Assembly (NCBI RefSeq): GCF_020911885.1
Contig: NZ_CP087132.1
Span: 3,162,001 to 3,226,000 of the forward strand
Direction: 5' to 3'
Origin: Flavobacterium acetivorans
Lineage (GTDB): Bacteria > Bacteroidota > Bacteroidia > Flavobacteriales > Flavobacteriaceae
DNA: 64,000 nucleotides
Shown: in pieces, positions 52,184 to 61,199 of the stretch
How the letters are laid out: every line of letters begins with the position of its first letter
Numbering within the stretch: position 1 is the first letter of the stretch
The notes under the pieces: model-generated
The model's input: the letters and a program-made list of their open reading frames with translations, nothing else
Databases searched by the model: none
Told to the model about the DNA's origin: nothing
Made by a program: the position numbers and the translations under genes

Positions 52184-52220
52184 AGGAGGCTGTATTTTAT
52201 ATGCAGCCTCCTTTTTTTTA
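52184..52220 (+). terminator. Intrinsic terminator after the kdsA operon
   Basis: A GC-rich stem AGGAGGCTG/CAGCCTCCT followed by a run of T, after the barrel-like protein. Confidence 0.92.
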
Positions 52221-52372
52221 GTTCGAAATTTTCAATCAGTTTTTTCGCAGATATTAGCGCAATGTCATATTTTATAGCTACTTTAGTACTAGCATTAGTC
52301 CCAAATTCATGCTTTTTAAAACATTGTTTAATTTAAAACCTACAAAAAGTTACTAATTACAAGTAGTTTAAA

Positions 52373-53482
52373 ATGACAAAGATGATACGAGCTGAATCGA
52401 ATGCTATTCAAAGTCATTTAGATAGCTTCAATAAATTCGAAAAATTTTTCGATCTATCTCCTGACTTGCTATGTGTAGCCGGATTTGATGGTTACTTTAA
52501 AAGAATAAACCCAGCGGTGTGTAAATTATTAGGTTATTCTGCCGAGGAATTAATGTCTAAGCCCATTAATGAATTTGTATTCTATGCTGATAAAAACAAT
52601 ACTGCCTCTGCCAGAAACGAACTTAGAAAAAGAATTCCCTTATTTGATTTTGAAAACCGTTATTTAACAAAAAACGGAGGCGTAGTCTGGTTATTATGGA
52701 CATCATTTCCAATAGAAAGTGACGAACAGGTATATGCTATTGCCAAAAACATAACCTATAAAAAAGAGCTGGAAGAGGAACGCAATTTGCACTTGGCTGA
52801 GCTCACTAAAATAAGTAACGATCTAAAGGAACTGACCTATACCACTTTACATGATTTGCGATCTCCGGTGAATAACTTGCTTTCCGTATTTGAGCTCTTG
52901 GACACTTCTAAAATAGAAGATTCTGAAACACAGGAATACCTTTCCATTCTTAAATCAACCAGTGAAAGTTTGAAACAAACTTTAAATGAATATGTGGTGA
53001 TTTTAAACAAAAAGAATGATAACGCAACTCCTATTGAAGCACTTAATTTGACCGAATCCTTAGAGGAAGTCCTACTTTCGATAAACTCCTTAATCCAAAA
53101 TTCATATACTACAATTGATGTTGACTTTTCGCGACTTGATACAGTCAATTTTAACAAAGCTTATTTAAAAAGTATCTTTTTAAATTTAATAACCAATTCA
53201 ATTAAATATGCCAAGCCAAATTGTTTGCCTACAATTTCCATTCATAGTGAGAATAAATCTGGCAAAAAGCAATTAATCATTTCTGACAACGGTATTGGTT
53301 TTGATATGGAACAAGTGAAAGATAAAATTTTTAAATTGCATCAAAAATTCCATAACCATATTGACAGCAGTGGTATTGGGCTGTATTTAGTCTATAATCA
53401 TGTTATTAATTTAGGTGGTCACATCAGTGTGGAAAGTAAAGTAAATGAAGGAACAAAATTTATCATTACATTTAGGGATTGA
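52373..53482 (+). CDS. PAS-domain histidine kinase (cytosolic)
   Basis: A 369-residue histidine kinase without membrane segments. A PAS domain (about 20-135: FDLSPDLLCVAGFDGYFKRINPAV) precedes a coiled-coil linker, a HisKA-like region with His160 (TTLHDLRSPVNNLLSV) and a HATPase domain (NLITNSIKYA, DNGIGFD, GIGLYLVY). There is no adjacent response regulator. The PAS ligand is unknown; it could sense redox or a small molecule. Confidence 0.92.
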   Translation: MTKMIRAESNAIQSHLDSFNKFEKFFDLSPDLLCVAGFDGYFKRINPAVCKLLGYSAEELMSKPINEFVFYADKNNTASARNELRKRIPLFDFENRYLTKNGGVVWLLWTSFPIESDEQVYAIAKNITYKKELEEERNLHLAELTKISNDLKELTYTTLHDLRSPVNNLLSVFELLDTSKIEDSETQEYLSILKSTSESLKQTLNEYVVILNKKNDNATPIEALNLTESLEEVLLSINSLIQNSYTTIDVDFSRLDTVNFNKAYLKSIFLNLITNSIKYAKPNCLPTISIHSENKSGKKQLIISDNGIGFDMEQVKDKIFKLHQKFHNHIDSSGIGLYLVYNHVINLGGHISVESKVNEGTKFIITFRD

Positions 53483-53564
53483 TAAGTCTTTGCTAGCTGT
53501 CTTTTTTTAATAGCATCGGGAAAGTGGAACAAGATAAAACTATTTATTAAAGATTTAAATTCTC

Positions 53565-54635
53565 ATGTTGCAAATTTCCAAAATACCTAAAAAATACTCC
53601 GCTCTTGAAATCCTTCAATATATTGTACTAATTTCTCTATTGCTTTACTTTGGAAAAACATTATTTATTCCCCTTAGCTTTTCATTATTGATTAGCTTTA
53701 TCCTCTATCCGGTTTGTCAATGGATGGAAAAAAAAGGAATTAGTAAAACCCTAGCCATTTTTCTATGTTTATCCATTCTCATTCTACTGGCTGGAGTGCT
53801 ATTATACATCCTTTTTTTACAAATCCAAGAATTTACTAACGAGTGGGATCAATTTAGGATAAAACTATTAGAAGCCTTGAGTCAAATAAGTCTTTTTATC
53901 AGTCAGCGATTTGAAATAAGCGCAGCTGAACAGCAACTTTTTTTTAGAAACTCAGTTGATAACTCCGGCACACAGCTTTTCTCGATGTTGCAAAGCATGG
54001 CCTATTCCTTTTCAGAAATCTTTTTTTTCCTTTTAATTATTCCGGTTTTTTCGGCTCTTATCCTTTTCCACCGCCACATTCTGGTGAATGTTTTGTATCA
54101 AATTTTCCCATCAGAGAAAAGAAAAATAATATACGAAATCCTCATCGAAACCATACATGCCTATTATAATTTTATCAAAGGAATGCTAGTTGTATACCTT
54201 ATTGTAGGTGTTTTAAACAGCATTGGACTAGCCCTTATTGGAATACCTCATCCTTTTCTATTTGGCTTTATTGCATCCATTCTTACCTTTATTCCTTACA
54301 TCGGAATTATGATTTCTGCCCTTTTACCCATTGCGGTTTCCTGGATCACCTTCAATTCTATCTGGTATCCTTTGGCTGTCATTCTTGTTTTTGTCGTAGT
54401 TCAAATTTTAGAAGCCTATATTATTTTTCCCTTTGCAGTAGGCAGTCGTTTAAAAATCAACACTCTCGTTATCATTATTATGATTACTGCCGGAGGTATT
54501 TTATGGGGTGCGGCGGGAATGATTTTATTTATTCCGTTTATAAGTATCCTTAAACTCATCGCCGATCGATCGGAACGTTTAAAAACTTTATCCATTCTGC
54601 TTGGCGATGGCCAAATAAAAAAACCACAAGAATAA
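53565..54635 (+). CDS. AI-2E family transporter (YdiK/PerM-like)
   Basis: A 356-residue inner membrane protein with seven to eight transmembrane segments. It matches the AI-2 exporter (TqsA/YdiK) family, with paired N-terminal helices (SLLLYFGKTLFIPLSFSLLI) and the IGIPHPFLFGFIASILTFIPYIG motif. Some members export the autoinducer AI-2 while others act as Na+/H+ antiporters; the substrate is open. A hairpin terminator overlaps the stop codon. Confidence 0.92.
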   Translation: MLQISKIPKKYSALEILQYIVLISLLLYFGKTLFIPLSFSLLISFILYPVCQWMEKKGISKTLAIFLCLSILILLAGVLLYILFLQIQEFTNEWDQFRIKLLEALSQISLFISQRFEISAAEQQLFFRNSVDNSGTQLFSMLQSMAYSFSEIFFFLLIIPVFSALILFHRHILVNVLYQIFPSEKRKIIYEILIETIHAYYNFIKGMLVVYLIVGVLNSIGLALIGIPHPFLFGFIASILTFIPYIGIMISALLPIAVSWITFNSIWYPLAVILVFVVVQILEAYIIFPFAVGSRLKINTLVIIIMITAGGILWGAAGMILFIPFISILKLIADRSERLKTLSILLGDGQIKKPQE

Positions 54636-54648
54636 TACTTGTGGTTTG
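54616..54648 (-). terminator. Terminator of the M28 gene, spanning the AI-2E stop codon
   Basis: A 10-bp stem AAACCACAAG/CTTGTGGTTT with a 7-base loop that contains the AI-2E stop region. On the minus strand the downstream A-run becomes a T-run, so it ends M28 transcription. Confidence 0.75.
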
Positions 54649-54680
54649 TCATTTTATAATTCGAAAGGAACATTTTTCAT

Positions 54681-56057
54681 TTACTTCACAATTCCTTTTT
54701 GATCAATTAAGTACACCAAAGAAGCCATCGTTGCCGCTCCCAGTTCCAGTTCCCTTTTATTGATTGCATCAAAAGTATCATTGGCCGCATGATGGTGATC
54801 AAAATAACGTTGCGAATCTGGTTTTAGTCCTGCTTTTACCAAGGGTTTTGATGTTAATGGTCCAATGTCAGATCCTGCATGTCCTTTTGTAAAACTATGT
54901 ACCAAATAAGGTTCAAATAAATCTTTCCATCCCAATATTTGATTAAAATTGGCGTCATCAGTATCTAAAGAAAATCCTCTAGGACTGAATCCTCCTGCAT
55001 CACTTTCTAAAGCAAAAATGTGTTTTTCTTTATTGGCTTGCGCCAATTCTTCATATTTCTGTCCGCCTCTACCTCCATTTTCCTCATTCATGAATAACAC
55101 AACACGAAGGGTATTTTTAGGTCTATAACCAAGGTTTTTAAAGATATTAATCACTTCCATACTTTGTACTACTCCTGCTCCATCATCGTGGGAACCATCG
55201 GCTAAGTCCCAAGAATCAAGATGACCACCAACTACCATTATATTCTCTGGATGTTCGCTTCCTTTTATTTCTCCAATGACATTATAAGATAAAACATCGT
55301 CCAATTGCTCGCATGACATTTTAAAATAGAATTTCAATTTTGGATTGCTCTTTAATTTTTTGCTCAGTAATTCGGCGCCATTAGTACTGATGGCGGCTGT
55401 TGGAATATATTGTGACTTAGGGATTCCATTATAACTTTGTGCTCCGGTATGCGGAAAATCATCTAATCTCAAATTCACCGAGCGCACAATAGTTCCCACC
55501 GCACCAAACTTTGAAGCAGCAGCAGCGCCTGCATATCTTTGATCAACACAGCCACCATAAGAGATGAATGTTTCTATGTTTTCCGGTTCCATCGCTCTGT
55601 TGAAAAAGACGATTTTTCCTTTTAATTTATCTCCTAAACGAGCTAATTCTTCGATGCTGTGTACTTCGACAACTTCGGCAGTCAATCCGTTTTTTGGCGT
55701 GGCTACAGATCCTCCCAAAGCACAAATAGGCACATGGGTTTTAGTTTTCCCCTCTTGAATGTATGCGGTTTCTTTTTCGCCTCGCACCCATTTAGGAACC
55801 ATTACTTCCTGTAGATAAACCTTGTCCAGACCTAAGGTTTCAAGCTGTGTTTTTGTATACTGAACGGCTTTTTCAGCATTGGCAGAACCTGATAAACGAC
55901 CCCCAATTTTATTAGACAAATGATCTAGCCAAGCATAACATTTTGAATTGGTCAAAGAAGAACTATAAATTTTTCTAATAGTTTCTTCTTCATTGCTTTG
56001 AGCAAAAAGCAGTAATCCATTAAAAAGAAATAAAGCTAAAAAAGTGTTTTTTTTCAT
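54681..56057 (-). CDS. Exported M28 family metallopeptidase
   Basis: A 458-residue exported aminopeptidase/carboxypeptidase Q-like enzyme with signal peptide (ending LLLFAQ). A PA domain (about 110-250) sits between the N-terminal region and the catalytic domain. Zinc ligands include His279 and Asp281 (GGHLDSWD), Asp291 (SHDDGAG) and the Glu pair in FMNEENGG (325-326). It probably degrades peptides in the periplasm or outside the cell. Long AT-rich leader of about 80 bases with a weak -7 element (56137-56144). Confidence 0.92.
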   Translation of the reverse strand: MKKNTFLALFLFNGLLLFAQSNEEETIRKIYSSSLTNSKCYAWLDHLSNKIGGRLSGSANAEKAVQYTKTQLETLGLDKVYLQEVMVPKWVRGEKETAYIQEGKTKTHVPICALGGSVATPKNGLTAEVVEVHSIEELARLGDKLKGKIVFFNRAMEPENIETFISYGGCVDQRYAGAAAASKFGAVGTIVRSVNLRLDDFPHTGAQSYNGIPKSQYIPTAAISTNGAELLSKKLKSNPKLKFYFKMSCEQLDDVLSYNVIGEIKGSEHPENIMVVGGHLDSWDLADGSHDDGAGVVQSMEVINIFKNLGYRPKNTLRVVLFMNEENGGRGGQKYEELAQANKEKHIFALESDAGGFSPRGFSLDTDDANFNQILGWKDLFEPYLVHSFTKGHAGSDIGPLTSKPLVKAGLKPDSQRYFDHHHAANDTFDAINKRELELGAATMASLVYLIDQKGIVK

Positions 56058-56183
56058 GGTGAATAGGGTTTGGTTTTTCTTAATTCGATATCAGAATATT
56101 GAACTGGTTTTGAAAATATATTTTTTTGTAAAAGAACAAAAATAATAGTTGGTTTTTCCAAAAAAAATAAACCGATTCAAGCA

Positions 56184-56220
56184 CAAAAAAACCTACAGAT
56201 ATATAAAACCATGTAGGTTT
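56184..56220 (-). terminator. Intrinsic terminator after ackA
   Basis: A 9-bp stem AAACCTACA/TGTAGGTTT (56189-56197 and 56212-56220) with a T-run on the minus strand, about 100 bases past the ackA stop. Confidence 0.85.
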
Positions 56221-56322
56221 CCTTTTAAAAACAAATAATTCCGTTGATTTTTTATTTTGGCTTAAGTCCAACTCGTTTATTAAAAATGCTATTTAATTGA
56301 GAAGCTCTTTAATGTTTTTGCC

Positions 56323-57522
56323 CTAACTCAACAACAATTCATGAACTTGTTTGGCTATTTCCTCTTCCTCATTAGTAGGAATTATCAGGATTTTTGTTTT
56401 TGAATTTTTACTGTTGATTTCTCTGATAGTTTTGGAACGTACATTGTTTTTGGCATCGTCTAATTCGATTCCGAAATAATCCATATCCGTACAAACTAAT
56501 TTTCTGATATAAGAAGAGTTCTCCCCTATTCCAGCTGTAAAAACTATGGCATCCAAACCATTTAATACCGCCGTATAAGAACCAATATATTTTTTTATAC
56601 GATAGGCATTCATCGCCAAAGCCAATTGACAATCCTTATTGCCCTTCTCGGCATTGGCTTCAATATCTCTCAAATCACTAAATCCAGTAAGTCCTAGCAT
56701 TCCGCTTTGCTTTTGAAGAATAGTGTTTACCTCATCAAGTGTATAGCCCAATGAATTGACCATATAAAAAATAGCAGACTGGTCTATGTCGCCACATCGA
56801 GTTCCCATAATTAAACCATTCATAGGAGCAAAGCCTAGCGTATGATCGATACTTTTTCCGTCTTTAACCGCTGTCATACTACAACCATTCCCTAAATGAA
56901 TAGTAATAATTTTTGACGCTTGCATTTTTAGATTATCCCTCAAATATAGGATTGCTTGCTCCGAAACGTACTTATGACTGGTCCCGTGAAAACCATAAAC
57001 CCGAATTTTGTTCTCCGTCAACAATTTATTAGGAATAGCATATTTATGCGCTACAACTGGAATGGTTTGATGGAAAGCAGTATCAAAAACGGCAATCTGC
57101 TTAGCATTTTCAAAAATTTCCTCGGCAACATTTATTCCTTCTAAATTGGCCGGATTATGCAAAGGTGCCAGATCGAAAAGTTGTTTTATCTTGTCTTTTA
57201 CTTCCTTTGTAATGAGTACCGTATTAGAAAAACTGCTTCCCCCATGCACCACTCGATGCCCTACAGCTTCAATCTCCGAAGTACTTTTAATTACTCCCAC
57301 TTTCTCATCGAGCAGTAATTGAGCAACTTTTTTTAGTCCAACTTTATGATTTGGAATAGCCATTATTTCGTCAATACGATTCTCTTTGGTTTCATAACTC
57401 AGATTAGATGTTTCTAAACCTATTCTGTCAATCATACCGCTGCAAATGACCTCATTAGCCGGCATTTTGATTAATTGGTATTTTATGGAAGAACTTCCTG
57501 AATTTATTATTACTATTTTCAT
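56323..57522 (-). CDS. ackA: Acetate kinase
   Basis: Interconverts acetyl phosphate plus ADP and acetate plus ATP. The 399 residues have the ASKHA-fold motifs INSGSSSIKYQLI (substrate and Mg), HRVVHGG, TAFHQTIP, GFHGTSH and IHLGNGCS. pta lies directly upstream on the same strand, 121 bases away, forming the classic Pta-AckA acetate pathway. Confidence 0.97.
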   Translation of the reverse strand: MKIVIINSGSSSIKYQLIKMPANEVICSGMIDRIGLETSNLSYETKENRIDEIMAIPNHKVGLKKVAQLLLDEKVGVIKSTSEIEAVGHRVVHGGSSFSNTVLITKEVKDKIKQLFDLAPLHNPANLEGINVAEEIFENAKQIAVFDTAFHQTIPVVAHKYAIPNKLLTENKIRVYGFHGTSHKYVSEQAILYLRDNLKMQASKIITIHLGNGCSMTAVKDGKSIDHTLGFAPMNGLIMGTRCGDIDQSAIFYMVNSLGYTLDEVNTILQKQSGMLGLTGFSDLRDIEANAEKGNKDCQLALAMNAYRIKKYIGSYTAVLNGLDAIVFTAGIGENSSYIRKLVCTDMDYFGIELDDAKNNVRSKTIREINSKNSKTKILIIPTNEEEEIAKQVHELLLS

Positions 57523-57643
57523 TGAAAATTATATTTTTTCTCTCCCCTTCCGATAGCTATCAATAGTCTCCAAAGCGCAAGAATACTGGGTCGATGTATT
57601 TTATATTTATTTTATACTTTTAAAATCTAAGTTTTTAAACTTT

Positions 57644-59737
57644 CTAAAATCCTTGGGCTTGGATGGCCGTAATCACAACCGTATTAATAATGTCATCTAC
57701 CGTACAACCACGACTCAAATCATTGACCGGTTTATTCAAACCTTGCAACATAGGTCCAATTGCCAAAGCGCTGGTTTCTCTCTGAACGGCCTTGTAAGTA
57801 TTATTTCCCGTATTTAAATCCGGGAAAATAAGCACACTTGCCTGTCCTGCTACTTCCGAATTTGGCATTTTACTTTGTCCCACTTCCATATCTACTGCCG
57901 CGTCATATTGTATTGGTCCTTCAATTTTCAAGTCGGGGCGTTTTTTTCTCACTATTTCGGTGGCAGTTCTTACCTTATCTACCTCATCTCCTTTTCCTGA
58001 TGCGCCAGAAGAATAAGAGAGCATCGCTACTTTTGGTTCTATACCAAATGCCAAACTCGAATCGGCTGAGGAAATGGCAATTTCGGCCAATTGTTCCGCC
58101 GTTGGATTTGGATTAATGGCGCAGTCACCAAAAACAGAAACCCGATCTTCCAAGCACATGAAAAATATAGAAGAAACAATACAAGTATCCGGTTTTGTTT
58201 TTATGAATTGCAAGGCTGGTAAAATGGTGTGCTGCGTGGTGTGTGCGGCACCGGAAACCATTCCGTCAGCATCACCTTTATAGACCATCATGGTTCCAAA
58301 ATAAGAAACGTCTTCCATTAAATCTTTGGCCATAGCCATAGAAACGTTCTTGTTTTTTCGTAACTCATAATAAGTTTTTACATAATCCTCATATTTTTCC
58401 GATTCGATTGGATTGATGATTTTCACTTTCGAAAAATCAAAAGCAATTCCCAATTCGGCCACTTTGTTTTCAATCTGTTTTTTATTTCCAATGACGGATA
58501 TATCAACCACATCCATGGCCAATAATCGGGAAGTTGCTATTATTATCCTTTCGTCATTTCCTTCGGGTAAAACGATATGTTTACGATATTGTTTGGCTCT
58601 TTTTACCAAATTGTATTGAAACATTTTGGGTGTCATTCCTTCCGCTTCAAAAGAGCTTAGTTTTTTGGACAAATTATCCAGGTCTACGTATTTTTCAAAA
58701 GCACTTATAGAGCTTTCTATTTTTTGTTTATTATCGGCATAAATTTTAGACTTTATGTTCCCTAATTTATTGGTGATTTCATAAGTTCCTCCTGCCACAG
58801 CAATTATAGGCACAATGGTAGTCAATCCCTCAATCAATTTGATAATACTATCCTCCGGTAAAATATTTCCCGTTAAAACAATCCCTGAAATCGTAGGATA
58901 ATTTGCTGATTCATTGGCTTGTAATGCACCAAGGATAATATCGGCTCTGTCGCCCGGAGTGATTACAAGAGCATTTTCTTTCAGATGCAATAAATAGTTG
59001 CGCAATTGCATGGCACCCACACTAAAATTACCAACCTGATTGTTTAAAAATTCTTCTCCAAACAAAACTTTTGCTCCCAGTACATCAACTATTTCTTTGA
59101 TGGTAGGATTATTCAAACTGGAAACAATAGGGATAGCGTTTACCAAAACCTCTTTGGGTAAACTCGCTTTCAAACCATCTGTTACCAGTCTAATGTTTTC
59201 GGGCTGCACTTTATTGGCTATTACAGCCAATACTTCCACCTCTTTGACTTTGAAGGAATCGTAGGCCAAATAAAGGCTATCTATCAATTCTTCGAGTGTT
59301 TTACCAACTCCAGAACCCACAATAATAGTTGGTATCCCCAGATTTTTGGCTATTAGCACATTCATATCCAGTTCTATAACAGTTCCTTCTCCGCTAAAAC
59401 TGGTGCCTTCAACCAAAACAAAATCGAACTGTTCTTCTAATTTTTTGTATTTCTCAATAATCAAATCCAGAACTTCTCCTATTTTTCCTTTGTTCTTCTT
59501 TTTTATCAGCTTGCTTTTGGTAATGGCAAAGGCATCTTCAAACGCAATGTCTAATCCGAAATGAGAAATCACCGTCTCGATATGATTATCTAGTTTGCCA
59601 TCGTCAAAATCTTCTATGATAGGTCTAAAATAACCTACTCTGGCTGTTTTCCCAATAAGCATACTCATCAAACCGAGAGTAACTATTGATTTTCCGCTAT
59701 TATGTTCACTTGTTGCAATATATATCGCCTTATTCAT
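57644..59737 (-). CDS. pta: Phosphate acetyltransferase (long form)
   Basis: Converts acetyl-CoA and phosphate to acetyl phosphate. The 697 residues are the long form: an N-terminal P-loop-like domain (ATSEHNSGKSIVTLGLM) and a DRTGG regulatory domain in the middle (about 215-340) precede the C-terminal catalytic domain, with GNDERIIIA, PTAEQLAEIA and LNTGNNTYKAVQR. Expressed with ackA. Confidence 0.97.
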   Translation of the reverse strand: MNKAIYIATSEHNSGKSIVTLGLMSMLIGKTARVGYFRPIIEDFDDGKLDNHIETVISHFGLDIAFEDAFAITKSKLIKKKNKGKIGEVLDLIIEKYKKLEEQFDFVLVEGTSFSGEGTVIELDMNVLIAKNLGIPTIIVGSGVGKTLEELIDSLYLAYDSFKVKEVEVLAVIANKVQPENIRLVTDGLKASLPKEVLVNAIPIVSSLNNPTIKEIVDVLGAKVLFGEEFLNNQVGNFSVGAMQLRNYLLHLKENALVITPGDRADIILGALQANESANYPTISGIVLTGNILPEDSIIKLIEGLTTIVPIIAVAGGTYEITNKLGNIKSKIYADNKQKIESSISAFEKYVDLDNLSKKLSSFEAEGMTPKMFQYNLVKRAKQYRKHIVLPEGNDERIIIATSRLLAMDVVDISVIGNKKQIENKVAELGIAFDFSKVKIINPIESEKYEDYVKTYYELRKNKNVSMAMAKDLMEDVSYFGTMMVYKGDADGMVSGAAHTTQHTILPALQFIKTKPDTCIVSSIFFMCLEDRVSVFGDCAINPNPTAEQLAEIAISSADSSLAFGIEPKVAMLSYSSGASGKGDEVDKVRTATEIVRKKRPDLKIEGPIQYDAAVDMEVGQSKMPNSEVAGQASVLIFPDLNTGNNTYKAVQRETSALAIGPMLQGLNKPVNDLSRGCTVDDIINTVVITAIQAQGF

Positions 59738-59811
59738 TGCTTTTTCTTTTTAAGTTTTGTATGCCAATATAAAATGACCAATCTTTATTCACATAGAACT
59801 ATTTAATACTA

Positions 59812-60882
59812 TCAAAACCATTTTCTTTTTTTAAAATAAAACACCATCATTATCCCTATAAAAACCATGATGCTCATAACGGTATAATAACCATTTTCAT
59901 ATTTCAGTTCGGGCATGTGTTCAAAATTCATCCCATAAACCCCTACGATAAATGTCAATGGAATAAATATTGCCGATACTATGGTAAGCGTTTTCATAAT
60001 CTCATTCATCTTATGCGTCTGGGCCGAAAAAAAGAAATTCGAAGCGCTTTCCAGCGAACCCATATCAGATTCTATCTGTTCTAAAAGTTCCAAACTTTTT
60101 TGATGCAGACGGGTAAAAAAAATAAAACTGTCGGTTTCCATGACATTGAACAAATTATCCTCTTTGATACTTTTTATATCATACAAGGAATCCCGAAGCG
60201 GAACAATAGAACGTTTTAGAAAATTAAAATTATCCCTATGTTTTTCGATTTTTTCCAAAATAATAGGATCGGCACTATTTTTAGACAGATTAATCAAATT
60301 CTCTATTTTATCCTCTTCATTTTCGATGGTGATATAGAAATTTTCCATAATGGCATCGAGCAAAATATACAGCAAATAATCGGCTTTTTTAATTCTTACA
60401 ATTCCAGAATGAGTACGAATACGTTCGCGAATGTGCGCAAAAAAATCAGAACGTTTTTCCTGAAACGAAATCAAAATTCCTTCTTTCATCAAAAAACTAA
60501 TCTGCTCTACTCGTATATTATCAGAATCTTCCACAGGTAAAAGCGATTTGATATTAAAAAAAAGCATTTCCGGAAGTTCTTCTAGCTTAGTTCTTTTAGT
60601 GGTGTTCAAAATATCGGCAAGCATGAAATTGTCAACTTCAAAATAACTACCAATTGTTTTTACCAATTCGACATTATTTAAACCATGTAAATTAAGCCAG
60701 TTTGTTTTTTCGATATTGATATATTTATCCAAATCCTGAACCTTAAAATCCTCATATTCTATCAGATCAAAACTATCATATACAAACAGCTGCATCTCTG
60801 ATTCCTTGCTCTTATGAATACCAGTGTATTCAAGGCTGAACGGTTGCAGTTTCCTTCCTTTCTTGTATTTAATTTTTCTCAT
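59812..60882 (-). CDS. corA: CorA-type magnesium/divalent cation channel
   Basis: A 356-residue CorA family protein that moves Mg2+ (also Co2+, Ni2+) into the cytoplasm. A large N-terminal cytoplasmic domain, a long stalk helix (about 180-290) and two C-terminal transmembrane helices joined by the signature loop YGMNFEHMPEL are visible. The basic tail FYFKKRKWF is typical. pta ends its own unit 74 bases downstream of this gene's stop; the two are on the same strand. Confidence 0.95.
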   Translation of the reverse strand: MRKIKYKKGRKLQPFSLEYTGIHKSKESEMQLFVYDSFDLIEYEDFKVQDLDKYINIEKTNWLNLHGLNNVELVKTIGSYFEVDNFMLADILNTTKRTKLEELPEMLFFNIKSLLPVEDSDNIRVEQISFLMKEGILISFQEKRSDFFAHIRERIRTHSGIVRIKKADYLLYILLDAIMENFYITIENEEDKIENLINLSKNSADPIILEKIEKHRDNFNFLKRSIVPLRDSLYDIKSIKEDNLFNVMETDSFIFFTRLHQKSLELLEQIESDMGSLESASNFFFSAQTHKMNEIMKTLTIVSAIFIPLTFIVGVYGMNFEHMPELKYENGYYTVMSIMVFIGIMMVFYFKKRKWF

Positions 60883-61199
60883 TCAAAATTATTTATAGAG
60901 TAATATTACAAAAAACTTTTGTCAATGTGCATCTCCTTAACATTTCTGAAATCAGTAGCTGTAGACTTTAAATCAATTATTCCTCCAATTCAAAAGCCAA
61001 AATTAATTGGAACAAACCTTATTTTTCATGAGATAAATCATATTCTAAAAATTAATTCAATTGACCCTATTAATAATTATATACAGGAATACTTACAAAT
61101 AATCTTATCTTTGAAAAAAGTAAAAAAATTAATTAATTATGTGTAACAAATTTCATCAATTGATGACTATTCTTTAAACAATTTTAATCTTTTAATTAA
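60883..61199. other. Intergenic region between corA and the metzincin gene
   Basis: These 317 AT-rich bases are divergent (corA on -, protease on +). They hold a small hairpin ACAAAA/TTTTGT (60908-60922) and a -7 box for the protease (61106-61113). A 75-codon ORF at 60919-61146 has no family signal, and I do not call it. Confidence 0.5.
61106..61113 (+). promoter_or_regulatory. -7 element for the metzincin gene
   Basis: TATCTTTG matches TAnnTTTG, giving a leader of about 80 bases to the ATG at 61200. No clear -33 TTG. Confidence 0.5.

Noticed and set aside
56080..56271. 63-codon minus-strand ORF between ackA and the M28 gene
   Set aside because: Contains the ackA terminator hairpin and the upstream region of the M28 gene; Phe-rich translation of A/T tracts.
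60884..60891. TAATTTTG box touching the corA start
   Set aside because: It ends one base before the ATG, so transcription would begin inside the gene; probably chance.
60919..61146. 75-codon ORF in the corA-metzincin spacer
   Set aside because: Low-complexity AT-rich translation (Ile/Asn/Lys), overlaps the likely promoter of the protease, and no family resemblance.
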